A stretch of DNA of 64,000 bases from Selaginella tamariscina (taxonomy: Eukaryota > Streptophyta > Lycopodiopsida > Selaginellales > Selaginellaceae), in assembly GCA_003024785.1 (NCBI GenBank), contig PUQB01000626.1:79281-143280 (forward strand), in the 5' to 3' direction. Made by a program: the position numbers and the translations under genes. Every line of letters starts with the position of its first letter. Position 1 is the first letter of the stretch. The notes under the pieces were generated by a model. It did not search any database, had not been told where the DNA came from, and was given only the letters and a program-made list of their open reading frames with translations. Of this stretch, positions 59,636 to 64,000 are shown one piece after another.

Positions 59636-60445
59636 TCAAATGGCAACAACATTGTTACTCAAGTAATCTAGGGCAGCATCGGCCGTTAGGTCATCCTTGT
59701 CATCGTCACATAGAGCAAGCACCTTGGGAGCGACAGTCTGATTTGCTACTCTCTGCAGTGAGTCAAGCCACTTTGCCAATATAAACACTGGTCTTTCCAG
59801 CCACGCCTTAGATAAATATGTAGCATTGTAGCCATACTTCAAGAGTATATCTGCATACTTGTCCTCAAAAACCTTGCCATCTGCCCATTTCACATGTGCA
59901 TTATAAAAGTATGGAGCCCTAATCTCTGGATAAAACCCCACCACCCGATCTGCGTTATGAACAATAGCAATATACTCCATAAGTACTATCTGCTATAAAA
60001 AATTTCTGCTTGACACGAAGTTGTTTGATTTCTTCCAAGGTGAAATCGCAAACGAAGAAACCTGAAAGTTCGGCCCTCACGAAGTTCATAAGTAGCGTTT
60101 TGCGAACTCTGGATGGTCTTTCACATCGGTGAAAGCGTCTAGAATCAGGTCATGCACACATATTAAAACACCATCTTTTGTAGCTCCGATGCCGGTTTGA
60201 ATAAAATCAGCACCTCTTCTTATAGCTCTCTTGAAGGCAGGTGTTGTAGCTTCTGGAAACTCCCCATCGCTACCACGGTGTGCAATATTGTATGGTCCAC
60301 GTCTTTGTAATGGAGACTTGTGATGTGATCCTCCTGATAATGGATATCGAATAGCAGTGACACCGAATACAAGTAGACTTAACAATACAAAACACACTGA
60401 AAAGAAAAAAGAGTGAATATGAGAAACAAGTGGAGAACTAATCAT
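59636..60445 (-). pseudogene. Captured, intron-free GDPD fragment
   Basis: The minus strand encodes the start of a secreted glycerophosphodiester phosphodiesterase like Arabidopsis GDPD5/6: a signal peptide (MISSPLVSHIHSFFFSVCFV), the catalytic start YNIAHRGSDGEFPEATTPAF (HRG at its centre), ADFIQTGIGATKDGVLICVH (the usual E of ETD is Q here) and, further in, VGFYPEIRAPYFYNAHVKW and LSKAWLERPVFILAKWL. The family hydrolyses glycerophosphodiesters to glycerol-3-phosphate. About 800 bp run without introns and some internal sequence is missing, so this also looks RNA-derived. It begins within bases of an inverted LTR fragment (60,437-60,553) and faces the TAF5 fragment tail to tail. Not functional. 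Confidence 0.82.
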
Positions 60446-60553
60446 ATTTGGACTATCCTATAAACCTATAATAGATTATCCTATAATTATAAAATTAATT
60501 CCGTATATCTTAATTACTAAGGTAACCTACGTATTTACCGTAGTTACCTTACA
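60437..60553 (-). mobile_element. Inverted 5' fragment of the TRIM LTR
   Basis: Reverse complement of the first about 115 bp of the short LTR, from its TGTAAGG end at 60,553 to the CCAAATATGATTAG segment, where it switches directly into the GDPD leader. It closes the captured-gene block on the right. Confidence 0.85.
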
Positions 60554-60646
60554 TTAATAATTAATTAATATAATAGTCAATGACATAAGGTGTTTTTGTG
60601 ACGTGGCACGTGCATTAAATGGGGATTAGGGTTCTTGCCAGCGACT

Positions 60647-61970
60647 ATGGCGGCAGCGAAGAAGACAGTCACGGACGTTAAGCGCTGGATTAAGCCGGAG
60701 GTAAGCCGCTTGTCTGGATACATACATTTCATATTGCATCCAGAGAAGAGGAGTTCTGAGGAAAATCTGTGATCTGCACTGGCTAGTTAAAATCGTTCTC
60801 TGTAGATCGCAGATTCGAGATTTTCAGAGAAAAGATGAGATTTTGTTCAATAATCGGCCATGGCTGAGTGCTTTGTATATAGATCCTGTCAAAAATAACC
60901 GCATTTGATATATTTTATATGGTACATTACGTCCTTAGTTGATATAGTACATTATGTCCATATTACTTTGGGATGGCATCCATATATATATACGGTCGAA
61001 ATATCTGTTTTCATACACATATGGACTTATAGATATCGATAGATGCATTAGATATATGAACTTATTTAACATGTCTTCTAAACGTGTTTGGAAGTGCTAG
61101 ATTGCTTGTAGATGGCATTCATACGGTTTTATATACTTTCATATGTGCCTATGACATATGAACTATACATACATCTATCTAATTAACTTATGACAGTCTT
61201 GTTTGATATCAACAGCTCTGTGTGTTGTTGTAAGGGCATATGTAGTTTTATCTATCGGAAATGTCTGGATCAGATTTTCATTAGTTGTATTCACACACGC
61301 ATATACATTGTACGTTTATGAACTTATAAAGTACATATTGTCAATTGTTGTGTGTGTGTGTAAGTGAGATACATATATGAAGTTTATCTGTTGAAAGTGT
61401 TTCTATTAGTTCTACTCATAACATGTCAATGGTTCTTTGTGTGTTACTGAGATATATTCTAGTTCTTATGTCTTTTTTCTCTACAGGTCTTTTCTCTGAT
61501 TGCCTTGTCTTGCTTCGTTTATGTGTACCAGGAACCTCATGATTAATCAGGTATGTATTTTCAGCCATTATATTATATATTTTCATAATTAATCTGTCTC
61601 TTTCTTTGGGATTTTAACAGGTTGAATAAGAAAGACCGGATGGCAGGCCTCATGCAGGTCAGTCCTTATCTTTTTATATAAGAAACCGGCACATAAACAT
61701 AGTAATATTGCTAACATATATACAATCCTATTTATCTACATGCAGACATACATGGGTGTTTGTGCTCTATATATGCTTAGGTGTGAAGTATATACCTACA
61801 TCTTATGGTATATGTGTGTGTGTATGCGTGCGTGTGTGTATATACTAAACACCAAGAGCTATGAAGAATAGATATAATGTTTATATAATTTTATATTTTT
61901 CAGAATTACGGCTTACCATGAGCATATGTTCCGTAAATTCCTGCGAACACGCAGTTCTTTGCCCGCGGTT
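60647..61970 (+). pseudogene. B12D/MLRQ-like tandem pseudogene
   Basis: A decayed paralogue of the B12D gene downstream. Exon 1 (60,647-60,700, MAAAKKTVTDVKRWIKPE) has the same 54-bp length and donor position. Exon 2 (61,487-61,550) is 25 bp shorter than its counterpart and runs into a stop after YQEPHD. Exon 3 (61,621-61,657) keeps the 37-bp length and the motif NKKDRMAGLMQ. Exon 4 (from 61,904) has lost its first codons and has a stop, but keeps FRKFLRTR, so exons 4 and 5 seem fused. Exon order and splice signals persist, showing a tandem duplication followed by decay. Confidence 0.8.
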
Positions 61971-62251
61971 TTTACTGAAAATTTCTTTTTTTAATTGATG
62001 TATATTTTTTATCAAAATTATACGCTGTTCTTAACATAAAATTTTAGTTATTTGTTTTACATAAAATAATAAATGTTGAGTTTCTTAAAAAAAATTAAAA
62101 TGTTTTAATGTTTATATGATTAAATTTTTTAATGCACACCGTTAAATAAAAATAGTGAAAATGTACTGTGGTTTTGAATATGATTAGTATAAGACTTTTT
62201 TTTTAGGGGAAACGTGAGGGTTTAGAATTCTTGTGTGCACAAGGCGCAGCT

Positions 62252-63169
62252 ATGGCGGCCGCTAAGAAGGCAGCGACGGACATGAAGCGCTGGATGAAGC
62301 CTGAGGTAATATTTCTTGGTAGATCTGTTCCGCGCGTGCGTGCGTTTGTGTAGATGTATGTGTGTATAAATGCTATAATTCTCGACATTGTCACTGAATT
62401 GATATATGTGTATATATATATTTCTATTTTCTTGCCATAAATGCTGTAATTTCCGATATGTAGATCAATTGGGGTTTGTAAATTACACACACACATGGTA
62501 TGTGTGTGTGTGTTCCTAATGTTCCGTGACTACAGGTATTTCCTTTGATTTTCTTCATTGGGGGAGCAGTCAGTCTGGCGTCGTTTATGTGTGTAAGGAA
62601 CCTTATGGTCAATCCTGAAGTGAGGTATGTCAGCACGTTTAGAGTATATCTTTATTGACTGTGTGTGTGCGTGGTGTGTGCGTGGTGTGTGCGTGCTTGT
62701 GTGTGTGCAGGGTGAACAAGGAGGACAGAATGGCCGGCCTTGTCCAGGTAAAGATTACAGTGGCAATCTTGTTATATGTATCACAATAACTGTATATATA
62801 TGTGTGTGTGTGTGGGAGTGGTAATTAATTAAATCTTGATTGGACAAAAACATGTATTTGATATATACCAATCATGTATATAGCTCTTAATGCATATAAA
62901 ATTAATTAATTTAATTAACTGTGATTATGCATATATGTGTGTGTGTGTGTGTATCTATATATATGAGATATTGTTACGTGCAGAACTTTAAAGAAGGGGA
63001 GGCTTACCACGAGCATGGGTTCAGGTTTGTTAACACACACCAACACGCACACGCACACGCACGCACACACAGCCATTCTTATATTACTTTTAGGCACTAC
63101 CTGAGGACCCGGAAGACGGAAATATTCCCGAATATCAATGAGCATTTTGCTCCTCGCAAGTCAACATAG
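62252..63169 (+). CDS. B12D family protein (complex I MLRQ/NDUFA4-like)
   Basis: Five exons (62,252-62,305; 62,536-62,624; 62,711-62,747; 62,984-63,024; 63,094-63,169) join in frame to 98 residues, close to the family's 85-95. Landmarks: KRWMKPEVFPLIFFIGGAVS with the single membrane helix, RNLMVNPEVRVNKEDRMAGL, NFKEGEAYHEHGFRHYLR and the C-terminal PNINEHFAP. Plant B12D proteins are small mitochondrial inner-membrane proteins of the MLRQ type, induced by hypoxia and in senescence. All splice sites are GT-AG and the frame is intact, unlike the upstream copy. Introns hold GT and CA microsatellites. A GAGGGTTTAG telo-box-like motif lies shortly before the ATG. Confidence 0.92.
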
Positions 63170-63502
63170 AACGGAATATACGTATCACTAATAATGTTGA
63201 CATTCTTTTTCATAAAACCAATTAAAAAGTTTGATTGATGAAAAATTGCAATGAATACCTTTATATAATTTTAAAAATATATATAAATAATGGGAATTTT
63301 AATTATTAATGTTTATTATAATTAAATTATATTATTAATGTTCAAATTTGTAGATCGAATCATTCAAATTGGCGCCACGTCCAAATTCTGCACCAGGCCA
63401 TTCAGAAACTGCCACGTGTAAATAACCTTTACCATTGGACCACGTGTAGTGATTTAGGTTTAAACATAAACTGTTTAGGGCAACGAGTAGGAGAGTAGGA
63501 GC
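63170..63502. promoter_or_regulatory. Intergenic region upstream of the UTR3-like gene
   Basis: AT-rich sequence up to about 63,355, then a more balanced 150 bp with three CCACGTGT or CCACGTCC boxes (about 63,375, 63,412 and 63,440). CACGTG cores are G-box/ABRE-type elements, so light or ABA/stress control is plausible. No other gene seen. Confidence 0.5.
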
Positions 63503-63958
63503 ATGGAGCGCGCACTGAAGATCGCCTTCTGCACTGGAGGTATCTATGTCGCCTATATCACTCAAGGATATCTTCAGGAGACCCTGTAAGTCCCCATACC
63601 TCTCTCTTTCTCTCTCTCTCAATTGAATCTACACAAATTCCCTTGGTGTGTGTGTGTGTAGGATTTGCAAATGTTATATATAAGATATACATATAATGGG
63701 CAATTTGTGAATTTGAGCTTATGAATAATGTCTCGCACAACATATACACATACACTTAGTTATTACATTTATGTATAGAGTTCAAAGTTGTGCATTTGCA
63801 AACAGTAATTTGGCTTAAAACCATGTCCCATACGTGAAATTGACGTAACTTTTTATACAGCTCTACAAAGCTATATGGGCCGGAGAAAGTAAGGTTTCAG
63901 CACCTTGCATCTCTTCAGTTAGCACAATCCCTTGTCTGTTTTATATGGTCCTTCATCA
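63503..63958 (+). CDS. UDP-sugar transporter, UTR3/SLC35B1-like, 5' part
   Basis: The first two exons, 63,503-63,585 and 63,861-63,958, read MERALKIAFCTGGIYVAYIT, GYLQETLSTKLYGPEKVRFQ and HLASLQLAQSLVCFIWSFI. Spacing and sequence match the start of plant UTR1/UTR3 and animal SLC35B1, the ER nucleotide-sugar (UDP-galactose/UDP-glucose) or ATP/ADP exchangers with about ten membrane spans. The splice sites fit, and the GT of the second donor is at 63,959. The rest lies beyond the window edge. Confidence 0.88.
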
Positions 63959-64000
63959 GTAAGTTTTGTATATTCAACCTGTTTGTTATGTTTGTTTATA

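Noticed and set aside
58792-60445. TAF5 and GDPD as functional genes
   Set aside because: Both are partial, intron-free, joined to LTR sequence and broken; they are better read as captured fragments.
60647-61970. First B12D copy as an active gene
   Set aside because: Exon 2 is shortened with a stop and exon 4 has lost its first codons.

Overview
The window is nuclear DNA of a land plant. It has a nuclear photosystem I gene (PsaL) with a transit peptide, a cucumisin-type subtilase, a B12D/MLRQ complex I-type protein, a b561 ascorbate ferrireductase and a UTR3-type nucleotide-sugar transporter. Introns are many and short (about 50-600 bp) and stuffed with TA, GT, CA and CT microsatellites. Around them lie Ty1-copia, Ty3-gypsy, TRIM, hAT and MULE elements. 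I cannot fix the clade from the sequence.

Layout. 1-7,220 is repeat land: two clusters of an 18-bp perfect palindrome (GGCGGGATTAATCCCGCC and variants) flank AT-rich tandem repeats, microsatellites and a 1.76-kb solo LTR with a 5-bp target duplication. 7,359-10,450 is an unrecognised, broken, intron-bearing gene with a ParB-like motif and a DNA-methyltransferase-like motif; one palindrome copy sits in one of its introns. 10,700-11,814 is a broken FCP1/NIF-type HAD phosphatase. 12,170-14,350 is a repeat that recurs inverted at 39,283-41,560. 14,356-27,760 is a gene island: a rearranged subtilase pseudogene (minus), an alpha/beta hydrolase (plus), PsaL (minus) and a full-length subtilase (plus). 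The subtilase and parts of the hydrolase are present twice, inverted around PsaL.

28,933-33,560 is a Ty1-copia element with 150-bp LTRs. 34,760-37,401 is a degraded autonomous-type hAT with an 8-bp target duplication, and 38,603-39,165 is a non-autonomous hAT relative. 39,283-48,000 is old repeat ground holding a second dispersed palindrome family (ATCCTCGGCGCCGAGGAT and variants), a gypsy integrase fossil and a MULE relic. 48,928-53,798 is a very young, nearly whole Ty3-gypsy element on the minus strand.

54,809-56,055 is a cytochrome b561 gene. 56,349-60,553 is a nest of short (about 220-bp) LTRs that has captured intron-free fragments of two host genes, TAF5 and a glycerophosphodiester phosphodiesterase, in convergent orientation. 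60,647-63,169 holds a B12D pseudogene and an intact B12D gene in tandem, and the window ends in the first two exons of a UTR3-like transporter.

A cross-cutting observation: conserved genes here (PsaL, hydrolase, subtilase, b561) each carry single-base losses, often in homopolymers, although splice sites and protein similarity are preserved throughout. Where a second copy exists it supports the longer run. This looks more like uncorrected long-read error than mass pseudogenisation, and gene models should be read with that in mind.
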